Source: Demequina aurantiaca
GTDB lineage: Bacteria > Actinomycetota > Actinomycetes > Actinomycetales > Demequinaceae
Assembly: GCF_000975135.1 (NCBI RefSeq)
Contig: NZ_BBRF01000002.1
Coordinates: 186,001-250,000 of the forward strand
Length of the DNA stretch: 64,000 bases
Reading direction: 5' to 3'
Shown: in pieces, positions 1 through 9,612 of the stretch
Numbering within the stretch: position 1 is the first letter of the stretch
How the letters are laid out: each line of letters starts with the position of its first letter
Notes under the pieces: generated by a model
The model's database searches: none
What the model was told of the DNA's origin: nothing
The model's input: the letters and a program-made list of their open reading frames with translations, nothing else
Program-made: the position numbers and the translations under genes

Positions 1-1
1 G

Positions 2-493
2 GTGTCCAAGGCGGAACTCGAGGCCGTGCGCAAGCAGATTCTCACTGATCCCCGCGGCTGGGTCGCACAGCCCGTCGTTCAATTGTCTACCGTGCCAACG
101 CTGACTGACGAGGGACTCGACCCCCGTCACGTGGATCTGCGACCCTTCGCCATCAACGACGGCGATGACGTGTGGGTCCTCCCTGGCGGCCTCACTCGAG
201 TGGCGCTCGCGAAGGGGCAGCTCATCGTGAACTCCTCCCAGGGCGGCGGGTCCAAGGACACCTGGGTACTCGGTGGAGTGCGTCACCGTGGCACCGCGCA
301 GCCACCCCCCGAGGCGCGCGTGGAGTTCTCCGGCATCGGCTCCGTACCGCAGGCCTCGCATCCGGAGGACTATGCCGCCGGCCAGGAACAGCAGCAACAG
401 CAACAGCAGCAGGGCGAGCCGACGGCAACCGCTCAGTCGGACGATGCTGCCGAACACGTGGGTGCCAACGGCCACGACGGAGGTGCGGTCTGA
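2..493 (+). CDS. Circularly permuted ATP-grasp protein, C-terminal part (partial)
   Basis: The visible 163 residues are the C-terminal end of a circularly permuted ATP-grasp (DUF404/DUF407-type) protein; the frame is open to the window edge, so the start lies upstream. The block around GGLTRVAL and [15 protein letters not shown] is the typical end of the family. Such enzymes are predicted amide-bond-forming ligases (family knowledge; substrate unknown). The tail after the conserved domain is acidic and carries an uninterrupted run of eight Gln encoded by mixed CAG/CAA codons near 388-412. The stop overlaps the next start (TGATG), which indicates translational coupling to the Alpha-E gene. Confidence 0.85.
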   Translation: MSKAELEAVRKQILTDPRGWVAQPVVQLSTVPTLTDEGLDPRHVDLRPFAINDGDDVWVLPGGLTRVALAKGQLIVNSSQGGGSKDTWVLGGVRHRGTAQPPPEARVEFSGIGSVPQASHPEDYAAGQEQQQQQQQQGEPTATAQSDDAAEHVGANGHDGGAV

Positions 494-1416
494 TGCTGAG
501 TCGTATCGCAGAATCACTGTTCTGGATTGGTCGCTACGTGGAGCGCGCGGACAACACCGCCCGACTGCTGGACGTGCACCTCAATGTGTTGCTCGAGGAC
601 CCTTGGGTCGACGAGCCCAGTGCCAATGCTTCGATCCTGGCGGTCATGAATTGCGAGTTCGACGGGCCGGTGTCCCGTTCCGACGTGCTGGCGACCCTGG
701 CCTTCGATCGTGACCGTTCGTCATCGATTGCGGGCACGATGGCGGCCGCCCGCGAGAACGCCCGCCGTGCCCGCGAGGTCATCTCCACCGAGGTGTGGGA
801 GAGCCTCAACATGACCCGCAATCAACTGCCGCGTTGGTCGCAGGCGTCGCGGCCCCACGAGTACTTTGTCTGGGTGCGCGAACGCGCGGCAGTGGTGTGG
901 GGCCTGTCGAGCGCAACAACTTCCCGCGATGACGCCTGGCACTTCATGGAACTGGGCCGTTCACTTGAGCGGGCCGACATGATCGCGCGGTTGCTGATGA
1001 CTCGCAGTCTTGAGGGCACCACAGGTCCCAACTGGACCACGCTGCTACGCACCTGTTCAGCGCACGAGGCGTACTTGCGCACCGTGCGTGCACTCGTGAC
1101 CGAGGAGCGAGCGGCGGAGTTCCTCCTGATAGACCGACTGTTCCCACGCTCGATTGCGTACAACCTGGACCGGGCGGAAACCATCCTGAGCGAGATCGAC
1201 GGGGCGGGCGCAAGCAGAGCGCTGGCCGACCGCGCCCGTCTCGCCTTGGGGCGCGCCAGGACCAACCTCGAATACCGTGACGTCGGCGAAATCCTTGCCG
1301 ACCTACCCGCTCAGATGCGCGAGGTGCAGAAGGCGTGCGCCACGGCATCGGACCTTATCCGTGACCGCTACTTCCTGCCCGCGTCGACGGTCATGTGGAG
1401 CCAGGAGGCCCTGTGA
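493..1416 (+). CDS. Alpha-E domain protein (DUF403)
   Basis: A 307-residue, largely helical protein beginning [20 protein letters not shown], the signature of the Alpha-E (DUF403) family. Its biochemical role is unknown. The family nearly always sits beside a circularly permuted ATP-grasp and a transglutaminase, as here, and has been proposed to take part in synthesis or modification of a peptide (family knowledge plus inference). The ATG at 493 is chosen because it overlaps the upstream TGA; a longer open frame reaching back to 172 is simply read-through in this frame and lacks family similarity. The stop overlaps the GTG of the next gene. Confidence 0.9.
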   Translation: MLSRIAESLFWIGRYVERADNTARLLDVHLNVLLEDPWVDEPSANASILAVMNCEFDGPVSRSDVLATLAFDRDRSSSIAGTMAAARENARRAREVISTEVWESLNMTRNQLPRWSQASRPHEYFVWVRERAAVVWGLSSATTSRDDAWHFMELGRSLERADMIARLLMTRSLEGTTGPNWTTLLRTCSAHEAYLRTVRALVTEERAAEFLLIDRLFPRSIAYNLDRAETILSEIDGAGASRALADRARLALGRARTNLEYRDVGEILADLPAQMREVQKACATASDLIRDRYFLPASTVMWSQEAL

Positions 1417-2249
1417 GTACCTTGCGCATCGAACACCGCACCGCGTTCCAATACGCTGAGCCGGTGGTGTCGTCGTACAACGAGGCACGCCTGACCCCCG
1501 CGTGGCTGCCACGCCAGCGCGTGCTCGAGTCAAACATCGAGATCTCGCCGCTGTCCTGGCGAACCGCCTACCGCGACTACTGGGAGAGTGACGTCACGGT
1601 CTTCGAGATCACTCAGCCGCACACGTCCTTGACGGTGACCAACCGGTCCCTCGTGGAGATCTTGCCGCAAAACTACCGTGAGGAGCGCGCAGATTGGGAT
1701 GCGTTGAATGGTCCGCGTTTTCAGGACCTGTTGTGTGAGTACCTGTCACTGACTCCCGTGACCCGTCCCACTGATGAACTGCTGGAATTCGCCAAGCAGT
1801 CGGCTCGTACGCTCGACCCCGATGCCGCCGCGCGGCAGATCTGTGACTACCTTCACGACCAGGTGAACTACGTACCAGGCGTGACGAACGTCCACACCCC
1901 AGCGGCCGATGCTTGGGCAGCCAGGTCCGGTGTCTGCCAGGATTTTGCTCACCTCGCGATTGGCGCGCTGCGTTCCGTGGGCATCCCGGCACGCTACGTG
2001 TCTGGCTACCTGCACCCCAAGAAGGATGCGGAGATCGGAGAAACGGTCAGCGGCGAGTCACACGCGTGGGTGGAGTGGTGGAGCGGCGATTGGTTCGGTT
2101 ACGACCCCACCAACGCTTCGGAAGTGGGAGATCACCACGTGATTGTGGCGCGTGCCCGTGAATATCGCGACGTGCCGCCGCTGTCTGGTGTGGTCGCCGG
2201 CACCACCACGGATCTGAACGTCACCGTGAAGGTGACCACGGTTTCCTAG
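1413..2249 (+). CDS. Transglutaminase-like cysteine protease family protein
   Basis: A 278-residue protein with an N-terminal bacterial transglutaminase-associated beta domain (about 1-90) and a transglutaminase core. The catalytic triad is visible: Cys175 in SGVCQDFAH, His217 in SGESHAWVEWW and Asp231 in GYDPTN. There is no signal peptide, so it acts in the cytoplasm, probably cleaving or transferring an amide made by the ATP-grasp partner (inference). The GTG at 1413 is preferred over upstream codons because a good ribosome site (CCAGGAGG) precedes it and it overlaps the Alpha-E stop as GTGA. It is the last gene of the three-gene operon. Confidence 0.9.
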   Translation: MSTLRIEHRTAFQYAEPVVSSYNEARLTPAWLPRQRVLESNIEISPLSWRTAYRDYWESDVTVFEITQPHTSLTVTNRSLVEILPQNYREERADWDALNGPRFQDLLCEYLSLTPVTRPTDELLEFAKQSARTLDPDAAARQICDYLHDQVNYVPGVTNVHTPAADAWAARSGVCQDFAHLAIGALRSVGIPARYVSGYLHPKKDAEIGETVSGESHAWVEWWSGDWFGYDPTNASEVGDHHVIVARAREYRDVPPLSGVVAGTTTDLNVTVKVTTVS

Positions 2250-2250
2250 C

Positions 2251-2266
2251 CGCAGTTCCGACTGCG
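2251..2266. terminator. Small hairpin between convergent genes
   Basis: A perfect 6-bp inverted repeat (CGCAGT, loop TCCG, ACTGCG) lies directly after the transglutaminase stop and before the convergent carboxypeptidase end. There is no T tract, so termination is only a guess. Confidence 0.3.
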
Positions 2267-2314
2267 ACGGGCGCGATGCGCGGAGCTTGTCGGGAAGGCG
2301 AAGAACCTGGGAAC

Positions 2315-4201
2315 TCAGCCCGTGTATTCGAAGTGCCAGGGCTCGGGGTTGTACCCGGAGGGTCTTGCCCAGTCGGGCGCCTTCCAGTTGTAACCGGTGA
2401 GCTGGTCTCGCAGCCACAGGTACGCAGCGCCGCTATAGCCCCCGGGAAGGGATGAACCCGCGACATCGATCGCGGCCCCCCAGCCGTGGTTCGACGTGCC
2501 CGGGATGGCGGCGATGTTGCCAAGGACGGCTCGGGCCGTGACTTGTTCCTGGTAGGTGCGGTAAGCATCGTTGATGGGAATGTTCATGCCATAGCGTGCC
2601 CGGAAGGCGCGGTTGAGCCGTTCCAGGTCGTCCGCAGCCTGGCAGAGAAGCAATTCGGCCGTGTCCCACGACAATGGGCACAGATGAGTGACGGGGATGT
2701 AGCCGTTCGAGTACGAGGTCTTGGCCCGGGTGATTGCCACGCCGGACGAGCCCGCGAGGTAATAGCCCGAACCCCATGCCCGTGTGGTGCCCAACTGAAC
2801 CTCGATCCAGCCTCCTGTGGAGACGGCCCCGGTGGCGGTGAGTGCGTTGCCCCGAGATCGCTGGGTGACGACCGAGTACGACGTGGACGGACCCGAGCGC
2901 AGATTGAGAGTTGAGGTGCCATAGACGTACACCACGGAGTGCCGGAGGAGCGGGCCCGACGACGCTGAGGGTGCGTAGCTCACGCCGGCGCGATCTAGCC
3001 GGTACAGAAATGCCGCCATGGCGTCCCGGGTGATCGAGGCGCCCGGCCTGAACTCCGCCCCACCGGGAGTCTTCCAACCGGTGGTGGCGCCCGTCGAGGC
3101 CAACCACACGATTTGCTTGTAAAACTGCGACGAGGTCGTCACGTCGGTGAAGGGTGACTTTGAGGGCACCGAGACCTTTGGCGACCCGGCGAATCGATAA
3201 AGGAATGCAGCCATCGCCTCGCGCGTAATGGCGCTGTACGGCCGGAATTCGTGCCCGCTCGTGACGCGCCATCCTTTTGAAATCCCGGTCTCGGCCGCCC
3301 ATGAAATCTCGGTGAAGAAGGCGGTGGAAGATTTGATGTCTGCGAAGGGTGAGTGGGGAGCGGCGATGTATGCGGGCTTTCCCGCATACCGATAGAGAAA
3401 AGCTGCCATGGCGTCTCTCGCGACAGTCGAGTACGGGCGGTACTCGCGTGAGCCGCCAGGCATCAGCCATCCGGTGGTCACGCCGCTATTGGCAAGCCAG
3501 GCGATCTCCGTCGAGAACTTGGAGTAGTGACTGGAGCTCGCACTCGTGGAGTCGTCGGTGAAGGTGATCGCTGGGGCAGCACGTACCGCCTCAGGGGTCG
3601 CCGACCTCAGCATCATCGAGGTGGGGGGCAGTGCGTCGACGGTTGAGTCTGGAGACACGTCCGCGTTGGGTGCGTCCTTGGGAGGCACCACAACCTCGAG
3701 CGGGGGCTCATGGTCCAGGTCAGGATCGGGCTTGGCAGAGGATGAAGGGCTCGGAACCGGTGTTGGCGTCGGTGTTGGCGCGGCACTCACTGAGGGAGCG
3801 GGGCTTGGCACCGGAGCCGTGGACGGCGTCGGGGTGGCAGTGGCCGAAGGGGCCGGACGCGGGGAATCATCTGCCGACGGTGACGGCTTGTCGGATGCCG
3901 AGGGACCCGGGCTGGGCACATCGCTGGGCTGCGACGACGCTGAATCTGACGGCGGAGCTGCCTCGTCAAACATGATCGGTTGCGCATGCGCTGTGGTGCT
4001 GCCGAGGGCGATCACGACGCCTATCGTGACAGCGCACACGGCTCGTACAGCGACTAGTCGGGCGTTGTTGCGTAATGCTTGGATGAGCCCTACTCCTCTG
4101 GCGTTGTTGAGCCCGTGAGCCTCGGAAGCACGCGGATGGTTATAGGGATAATCGGCGTATATCGGATGTAAGTAAACCTCGTGTGGCACATCCCACTGCA
4201 A
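2315..4201 (-). CDS. Secreted SLH-SH3 D-Ala-D-Ala carboxypeptidase-like (VanY/M15B)
   Basis: A 628-residue exported cell-wall enzyme. Order: a 40-residue leader, a hydrophobic export segment (about 41-74, ending AHA-QP), a Pro/Ser/Thr-rich linker (about 80-165), three S-layer-homology repeats (about 213-271, 286-336, 351-401, each ending near AMAAFLYR), a bacterial SH3 domain (about 425-485) and a VanY-type peptidase domain with the zinc residues His572, Asp579 and His623 (SNHGWGAAID and EPWHFEY). By family it trims D-Ala from peptidoglycan stems while the SLH repeats hold it on the wall. The start is uncertain: the ATG gives an unusually long pre-signal stretch, and no standard start codon lies nearer the hydrophobic core. 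Confidence 0.88.
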   Translation of the reverse strand: MQWDVPHEVYLHPIYADYPYNHPRASEAHGLNNARGVGLIQALRNNARLVAVRAVCAVTIGVVIALGSTTAHAQPIMFDEAAPPSDSASSQPSDVPSPGPSASDKPSPSADDSPRPAPSATATPTPSTAPVPSPAPSVSAAPTPTPTPVPSPSSSAKPDPDLDHEPPLEVVVPPKDAPNADVSPDSTVDALPPTSMMLRSATPEAVRAAPAITFTDDSTSASSSHYSKFSTEIAWLANSGVTTGWLMPGGSREYRPYSTVARDAMAAFLYRYAGKPAYIAAPHSPFADIKSSTAFFTEISWAAETGISKGWRVTSGHEFRPYSAITREAMAAFLYRFAGSPKVSVPSKSPFTDVTTSSQFYKQIVWLASTGATTGWKTPGGAEFRPGASITRDAMAAFLYRLDRAGVSYAPSASSGPLLRHSVVYVYGTSTLNLRSGPSTSYSVVTQRSRGNALTATGAVSTGGWIEVQLGTTRAWGSGYYLAGSSGVAITRAKTSYSNGYIPVTHLCPLSWDTAELLLCQAADDLERLNRAFRARYGMNIPINDAYRTYQEQVTARAVLGNIAAIPGTSNHGWGAAIDVAGSSLPGGYSGAAYLWLRDQLTGYNWKAPDWARPSGYNPEPWHFEYTG

Positions 4202-4294
4202 CGTTGGATGCCAACCCTAGGATGCATCGGCCGGGGGCGGGCCGTCCAATGGAGCGCGTGACCGCGATGCGTACAACCCGGCTAAAATCGGTGG

Positions 4295-6799
4295 GTGACT
4301 TCCGCGAATCCAGAATCTGACGAGAACCGCTACGACTTCCACGCGCTCGAGAGGCGTTGGCAGCCGGTGTGGGCCGAGACCCAGCCGTTCAAGGCTGGAG
4401 GTGCCGACGATGCGCGCCCCACCAAGTACGTGCTCGACATGTTTCCGTACCCCTCGGGCGACCTTCACATGGGCCACGCGGAGGCTTACGCACTGGGAGA
4501 CGTGATCTCCCGGTACTGGATTCAGCGTGGCTTCAACGTGCTGCACCCCATCGGATGGGACTCCTTCGGTCTGCCTGCAGAGAACGCCGCGATCAAGAAC
4601 AATACTGATCCTCGAGTCTGGACTGAGGCGAACATCGCCCAGCAGCGCGCCTCGATGGAACGCTACGCCTGCTCTTTTGACTGGGACCGTGTGCTCGCGA
4701 CACACCGCCCCGAGTACTACCACTGGAACCAGTGGATCTTTACGCGCATGTACGAGCGCGGACTCGCGTACCGCAAGCCGTCGCTGGTGAACTGGTGCCC
4801 CAAGGATCAGACGGTACTCGCGAACGAGCAGGTTGTGCAGGGGCTCTGCGAACGTTGTGACACTCCCGTCACCAAGAAGAAGCTCACGCAGTGGTATTTC
4901 AAGGTCACTGAGTACGCGGACCGACTGCTGGACGATCTCGATGGTCTCGAGGGCACGTGGCCGTCCAAGGTCATCGCGATGCAGCGCAACTGGATTAACC
5001 GCTCGCACGGTGCGGACGTGGTGTTCTCGATCGAGGGCCGCGACGAACCCATCAGCATCTATACGACGCGGCCGGACACGCTCTGTGGCGCCACCTTCAT
5101 GGTGGTCGCCGCAGACTCCGACCTAGCCTCAGAACTTGCGGCCGATGCTGACGACGCCACGCGACAGGCTTTCGACACGTACGTGGCAGCCGTCAAGGGT
5201 GCGACCGACATTGACCGCATGAGCACCGAGCGACCTAAGACTGGCGTGTTTCTGGGGCGCTACGCCACCAATCCTGTCAACGGCGAGCGTCTGCCCATCT
5301 GGGCATCTGACTACGTGTTGGCCGACTACGGGCACGGCGCCATCATGGCGGTCCCCGCACACGACCAACGTGACCTTGACTTTGCACGCGCCATGGAACT
5401 ACCCGTGCGCACCGTTGTCGATGTGAAGGATGAGGAGGGCAACTCCCTGCCTGACCCCGCCGAGTCCTGGATCGCGACCGGAGGAGACGGACTCGTTGTC
5501 AACTCCGGTGAGTTCGACGGCCTCGCAAAAACAGAGGCCATCGCCGCCGTCGTCGCCAAGCTGAATGCAGATGGAGTGGGTAGCGAGACCACTAACTATC
5601 GCCTGCGAGACTGGCTGATCTCGCGCCAGCGCTACTGGGGTACTCCTATCCCGATCGTGCACTGCGACAAGTGCGGCGAGGTCCCGGTTCCGGATGATCA
5701 GCTTCCCGTGGAGCTGCCTCCCACTGAGGGTCTCGACCTCAAGCCCAAGGGCAAGTCCCCGCTGGCCGCCGCGACCGACTGGGTCAACACCACGTGCCCC
5801 AAGTGCTCGGCTCCCGCTCTGCGCGACACCGACACCATGGACACTTTCGTGGATAGTTCCTGGTACTTCCTGCGCTACCTGTCGCCCAACAAGACCGACG
5901 GCCCGTTTGATCCGGCGGAGGCCGCGCGGTGGGCTCCCGTCGACCAATACGTCGGCGGAGTCACGCACGCGATCCTGCACTTGCTGTACGCCCGCTTCTT
6001 CACCAAGGCGTTGAACGACATGGGCTATGTCGACTTCGAGGAGCCATTCCTCGCACTGCTCAACCAGGGCATGGTGCAAATGGACGGTTCAGCGATGTCT
6101 AAGTCACGCGGCAACATTGTGCGTCTGAGCGAGCAGCTCGACGAATACGGCGTAGATGCCGTCCGGCTCACGATGGCGTTCGCGGGCCCACCTGAGGACG
6201 ACATCGACTGGGCTGACGTCTCTCCCTCCGGTAGCGCCAAGTTCCTTGCCCGTGCGTGGCGCCTCGCGCGCGACGTGACGAGCGAACCCGGGACGGACCC
6301 GGCATCGGGCGATGTGTCCCTGCGTGCTCACACCCACAAGACGCTGGCCGAGTGTGCTGAGCTCGTCGAGGGCTTCCGCTTCAACGTGGTCGTGGCTCGC
6401 ACCATGGAACTGGTCAATGTGACGCGCAAGGCCATCGACTCGGGAGCCGGTCCGGCTGACCCCGCGGTGCGCGAGGCCGCTGAGGTAGTGGCGATCCTGC
6501 TGAGCATGTTCGCGCCCTACTGCTCCGAGGACATGTGGTCGATGCTCGGTCACGACAACGTCGCGCACGCCGGCTACCCAGAGGTGGACCCGGAGCTGCT
6601 CGTCGAGGAGACCGTGACATGCGTCGTTCAGGTGAAGGGCAAGGTGCGCGACCGTCTCGAGGTCGACCCGAACGTCGGTGAGGACGCCCTGCGAGAGTTG
6701 GCCCTCGCATCGGACGTCATCAAGCGCGCCCTCGACGGCGCGGAGCTGCGAACGGTGATCGTGCGCGCCCCCAAGCTCGTCAACATCGTCCCCATGTAG
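4295..6799 (+). CDS. leuS: Leucyl-tRNA synthetase
   Basis: Class I aminoacyl-tRNA synthetase of 834 residues charging tRNA-Leu with leucine in the cytoplasm. The HIGH-type motif reads HMGH at residues 58-61 after PYPSGDL, and the KMSKS-type motif reads MSKS at 601-604. Between them lie the CP1 editing domain (around residues 230-400, with [12 protein letters not shown]) and a zinc-like pair of CxxC motifs. Length is normal for bacterial LeuS. The GTG at 4295 is the only good start before the conserved [14 protein letters not shown]; the ribosome site is weak. It is divergent from the carboxypeptidase, leaving under 100 bases for both promoters. Confidence 0.97.
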   Translation: MTSANPESDENRYDFHALERRWQPVWAETQPFKAGGADDARPTKYVLDMFPYPSGDLHMGHAEAYALGDVISRYWIQRGFNVLHPIGWDSFGLPAENAAIKNNTDPRVWTEANIAQQRASMERYACSFDWDRVLATHRPEYYHWNQWIFTRMYERGLAYRKPSLVNWCPKDQTVLANEQVVQGLCERCDTPVTKKKLTQWYFKVTEYADRLLDDLDGLEGTWPSKVIAMQRNWINRSHGADVVFSIEGRDEPISIYTTRPDTLCGATFMVVAADSDLASELAADADDATRQAFDTYVAAVKGATDIDRMSTERPKTGVFLGRYATNPVNGERLPIWASDYVLADYGHGAIMAVPAHDQRDLDFARAMELPVRTVVDVKDEEGNSLPDPAESWIATGGDGLVVNSGEFDGLAKTEAIAAVVAKLNADGVGSETTNYRLRDWLISRQRYWGTPIPIVHCDKCGEVPVPDDQLPVELPPTEGLDLKPKGKSPLAAATDWVNTTCPKCSAPALRDTDTMDTFVDSSWYFLRYLSPNKTDGPFDPAEAARWAPVDQYVGGVTHAILHLLYARFFTKALNDMGYVDFEEPFLALLNQGMVQMDGSAMSKSRGNIVRLSEQLDEYGVDAVRLTMAFAGPPEDDIDWADVSPSGSAKFLARAWRLARDVTSEPGTDPASGDVSLRAHTHKTLAECAELVEGFRFNVVVARTMELVNVTRKAIDSGAGPADPAVREAAEVVAILLSMFAPYCSEDMWSMLGHDNVAHAGYPEVDPELLVEETVTCVVQVKGKVRDRLEVDPNVGEDALRELALASDVIKRALDGAELRTVIVRAPKLVNIVPM

Positions 6800-6843
6800 G
6801 AGAAATGTGCCCTCTCGGGGGGCGCATCGAGAAAGGATTGCTC

Positions 6844-7725
6844 GTGGCTGAACGCACTGTCGCCGTCATCACCGACTCAGTCTGTGGCCTGGCTGGAAAC
6901 GTCGCTGCGGAGTTTGGCGTGTACCTCATCCCGGTGCGCGTGACGACCCCTGACGGCACCTATTCCGACGGCGCGGGCTTTGGCCCGGATGATGCGATCG
7001 CCGCCATTGTCGCGGGGAAGAAGGTCGAGACCGCCGAGCCGCAAGTGGCGGCGATGGCCAACGCGTTCGCCGAGTGCGCGAACGCCGGCGCCCAATCAAT
7101 CGTGTGTGTGCACGTGAGCAGCGAGCTGTCCGGCACCGTCGGAGCAGCGCGTGCTGCCGCGGCGACCTCGCCGATTCCTGTCACCGTGGTAGACACCGGC
7201 ACCACTGGCATGGCACAGGGATACGCCGCACTCGCGGCGGGCGCAGTCTCGCTTGCCGGCGGCACCAACGCGGAGGTCGCGCGAGCAGCTGAGATGGCCG
7301 CCGAGAGTTCGCAGGTGTACTTCACGGTAGACACGCTCGACTTCCTGCGCCGCTCTGGACGCATCTCCGGAGCGATTGCGACTCTGGGATCCATGTTTAA
7401 ATTGCGCCCCATCATGGGGATTCGCAACGGCAAGGTTGAGTCGGTGGATCGCAAGCGCGGCACCGACGCCGCCCGTAGCACGGTGCGTGAATTGGCCGAG
7501 CGACGCGCGGGCGAGATGGTGAGGCCCGCAGGAGCCGTTGGACTGGTGGGCTCCGAGGCAGTCCCCGCAGAGTTCCAGTTGTCCATTTCTGGACCGACTC
7601 TCGAGTCGGATCCTCCGACGTCGCTCGCAATCCACGCGGGACCGGGGATGTACTACGCGGCCGTCGCCCAAATGCCGCAGGCCTATTTTGATGTGCTGCG
7701 CGGGTCCTCTCTCGCCTCGTCCTAG
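6844..7725 (+). CDS. DegV family fatty-acid-binding protein (copy 1)
   Basis: A 293-residue DegV protein. The family binds a long-chain fatty acid between two domains; in Firmicutes the related FakB presents it to the kinase FakA, but no FakA gene is visible here. VAVITDSVCGL at the N-terminus and FLRRSGRISG in the middle are family hallmarks. The GTG at 6844 is chosen because GAAAGGA lies just upstream and translation from it starts right before the first beta strand; an ATG at 6805 would add 13 unrelated residues. It follows leuS by 44 bases and is followed by a second copy, suggesting gene duplication. Confidence 0.88.
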   Translation: MAERTVAVITDSVCGLAGNVAAEFGVYLIPVRVTTPDGTYSDGAGFGPDDAIAAIVAGKKVETAEPQVAAMANAFAECANAGAQSIVCVHVSSELSGTVGAARAAAATSPIPVTVVDTGTTGMAQGYAALAAGAVSLAGGTNAEVARAAEMAAESSQVYFTVDTLDFLRRSGRISGAIATLGSMFKLRPIMGIRNGKVESVDRKRGTDAARSTVRELAERRAGEMVRPAGAVGLVGSEAVPAEFQLSISGPTLESDPPTSLAIHAGPGMYYAAVAQMPQAYFDVLRGSSLASS

Positions 7726-7770
7726 TTCCCTCAGGGTGCGGCCCGGCGCATCGCCGCTACTGTGGTGCCC

Positions 7771-8631
7771 ATGAGCAACGTCGCGGTGATCACTGACTCC
7801 GCAGCTTCACTTCCGCCTGCCTTGGCCAAGAAGTGGGGCATCATCGTGGTGCCACTGCAGGTCATCGTGGACGACGTGTCTTTTCCCGAGGGCGAGGAGA
7901 TCACTCCGACCGAAGTCCTGACTCACCTGCTTGACGGCCGTGCCGTGTCCACGTCGCAACCGAGCATTGCGGCGTTCGAAGCCGCCTACGCGCAGGCAGC
8001 CGCGTCGGGTGCGCAGGCTGCTGTCGTGGTGCTCATTTCAGGAGAGATGTCGGGCACCGTCAATGCTGCGCGTGCCGCGGCTCAGGGCGCTGCGATCCCG
8101 GTGCGTGTGGTAGACACTCGGACCCTCGCGATGGCGGCTGGATTCGCTGCCGTGGCCGCAGCCGCCCGCGCCGCAGCCGGGGCGGGAATCGACGACGTGG
8201 CTCAGCGGGCGCAGGATGTGGCGGCGTCATCGTTGTGTGTCTTCACGCTCGATAGCCTCGAATTCCTCAGGCGAGGAGGACGAGTGAACGCAGCGACGGC
8301 CGCCATCGGAAATGCGCTGAGTCTGCGTCCGGTGATGGCGATCCGCGACGGCAAGGTGGAGGTCCTGGAAAGAGTGCGGACCACTGCGAGAGCGCGCAGC
8401 GCCATGCTGGACATGGTCGACACACATGTAGGCGGCCTTGCACGCCCTGCGGCCGCGATCATGGTGCTCGGGGACGAGCAATTTGGTAGCGACGCTGCAC
8501 TCCTCGTCGAGAACCGTCACCCCGAACTGGCGATGCTGGTGCGCACGCCGGTGAGCGCGGTGCTGGCGGTCCACACCGGACCGGGCACGCTCGCCGCTGT
8601 CGTGGTGGATCTCCCAGACGACGTGCGCTGA
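7771..8631 (+). CDS. DegV family fatty-acid-binding protein (copy 2)
   Basis: A 286-residue DegV paralogue of the preceding gene, with the same N-terminal VAVITDSAASLP, the ligand-site region around SGEMSGTVNAARAAA, and FLRRGGRVNAA. The ATG at 7771 is preferred over the in-frame GTG at 7762, which adds only three residues. Tandem DegV genes may bind different acyl chains (inference; FakB paralogues differ in saturation preference in other bacteria). The gap to copy 1 is 45 bases, so they are probably co-transcribed. Confidence 0.87.
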   Translation: MSNVAVITDSAASLPPALAKKWGIIVVPLQVIVDDVSFPEGEEITPTEVLTHLLDGRAVSTSQPSIAAFEAAYAQAAASGAQAAVVVLISGEMSGTVNAARAAAQGAAIPVRVVDTRTLAMAAGFAAVAAAARAAAGAGIDDVAQRAQDVAASSLCVFTLDSLEFLRRGGRVNAATAAIGNALSLRPVMAIRDGKVEVLERVRTTARARSAMLDMVDTHVGGLARPAAAIMVLGDEQFGSDAALLVENRHPELAMLVRTPVSAVLAVHTGPGTLAAVVVDLPDDVR

Positions 8632-8772
8632 CACCAGTCTTACTGCCTGACCCGTGCAGTCCGGGGAGTTCTGCCAGTGGACTGATGCCCACAGGCCGTC
8701 TCCTGAGTGTGCGAACTCAGCGACCACGGTCGCCGCTTACCGGCCACGGTGTGTGCTGCCTAGCGTCAGGGG

Positions 8773-9612
8773 ATGAGCAATCACGAACGGCAGGGCGGTA
8801 CGGCCGATGCGCGCAGCCCAGTGGTGTCCAGCGACAGCGTGGGGGCGCGGTGGCGTGACGGCGTCGCTCGTCAGGCGCGAGCCGTCTACGAGTCCGCGCA
8901 CGGTAACCCCATTGCCGACGACGCCCGCGGAATGCGCTGGATGCTATCGCCTCGCGCTGCGCTCACCGCCGGCATCGTGGTCCTGCTCTGTGGTGTCATC
9001 CTGCTGATGGTGGTGAGGCCCCCGGCAAGAACGGTCATAGGACCCGGTGTCGACGTGGATGGTGCGGCTGGGGTGGATGGAGCCGAGTATGAGTCCGCCG
9101 GCGCGGAAGGCACCGGTCCAGGGGTGACTCCGTCGCCCGGCGCTAGTGACGACGGTTCCAGAGATGGGTGGGACGACGCCAGCGACAGCGGCATCGTAGT
9201 CGTCGACGTCGCGGGCCATGTGGCGCTGCCAGGCCTGCGTGAATTGCCCGCGGGATCACGTGTAGCAGACGCCATCGATGCCGCCGGTGGGCCGCTTGCC
9301 GACGCCGCAGCCGATGGACCCAACCTCGCCCGGGTGCTGGTCGATGGCGAGCAGATTTATGTGCCGGGAGTGGATGAGGGTGCAACTCATGATGCTGGAG
9401 CGGGTACCGCAGCGGTGCACGGCAAAATCAACGTGAACCGGAGTGATGCGGCTGAGCTCGAGGCGCTACCCGGGGTAGGGCCAGTCCTCGCGCAGCGTAT
9501 TGAGGACTTTCGCGAGGAACACGGCCCATTTGCGTCAGTAGAGGACCTTGACGCCGTCTCAGGAATCGGACCCGCGTTGCTGGCCCGGCTCTCCGAGGAA
9601 GCGACGGTGTGA
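8773..9612 (+). CDS. comEA: ComEA-type competence DNA-binding protein
   Basis: A 279-residue membrane-anchored DNA receptor. It has a cytoplasmic N-terminus, one transmembrane helix (about 61-83), a Gly/Asp-rich linker, an SLBB domain (about 140-200, with VDVAGHVALPG) and a C-terminal helix-hairpin-helix pair (INVNRSDAAELEALPGVGP, then GIGPALLARL). In transformable bacteria ComEA binds incoming double-stranded DNA outside the membrane and passes it to ComEC. It overlaps comEC by four bases (GTGA). Whether this organism is competent cannot be judged here, since no pilus genes are in the window. Confidence 0.92.
   Translation: MSNHERQGGTADARSPVVSSDSVGARWRDGVARQARAVYESAHGNPIADDARGMRWMLSPRAALTAGIVVLLCGVILLMVVRPPARTVIGPGVDVDGAAGVDGAEYESAGAEGTGPGVTPSPGASDDGSRDGWDDASDSGIVVVDVAGHVALPGLRELPAGSRVADAIDAAGGPLADAAADGPNLARVLVDGEQIYVPGVDEGATHDAGAGTAAVHGKINVNRSDAAELEALPGVGPVLAQRIEDFREEHGPFASVEDLDAVSGIGPALLARLSEEATV

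Noticed and set aside
172-492. N-terminal extension of the Alpha-E protein
   Set aside because: Arg/Pro-rich read-through of the ATP-grasp gene in another frame; Alpha-E homology begins at the ATG at 493.
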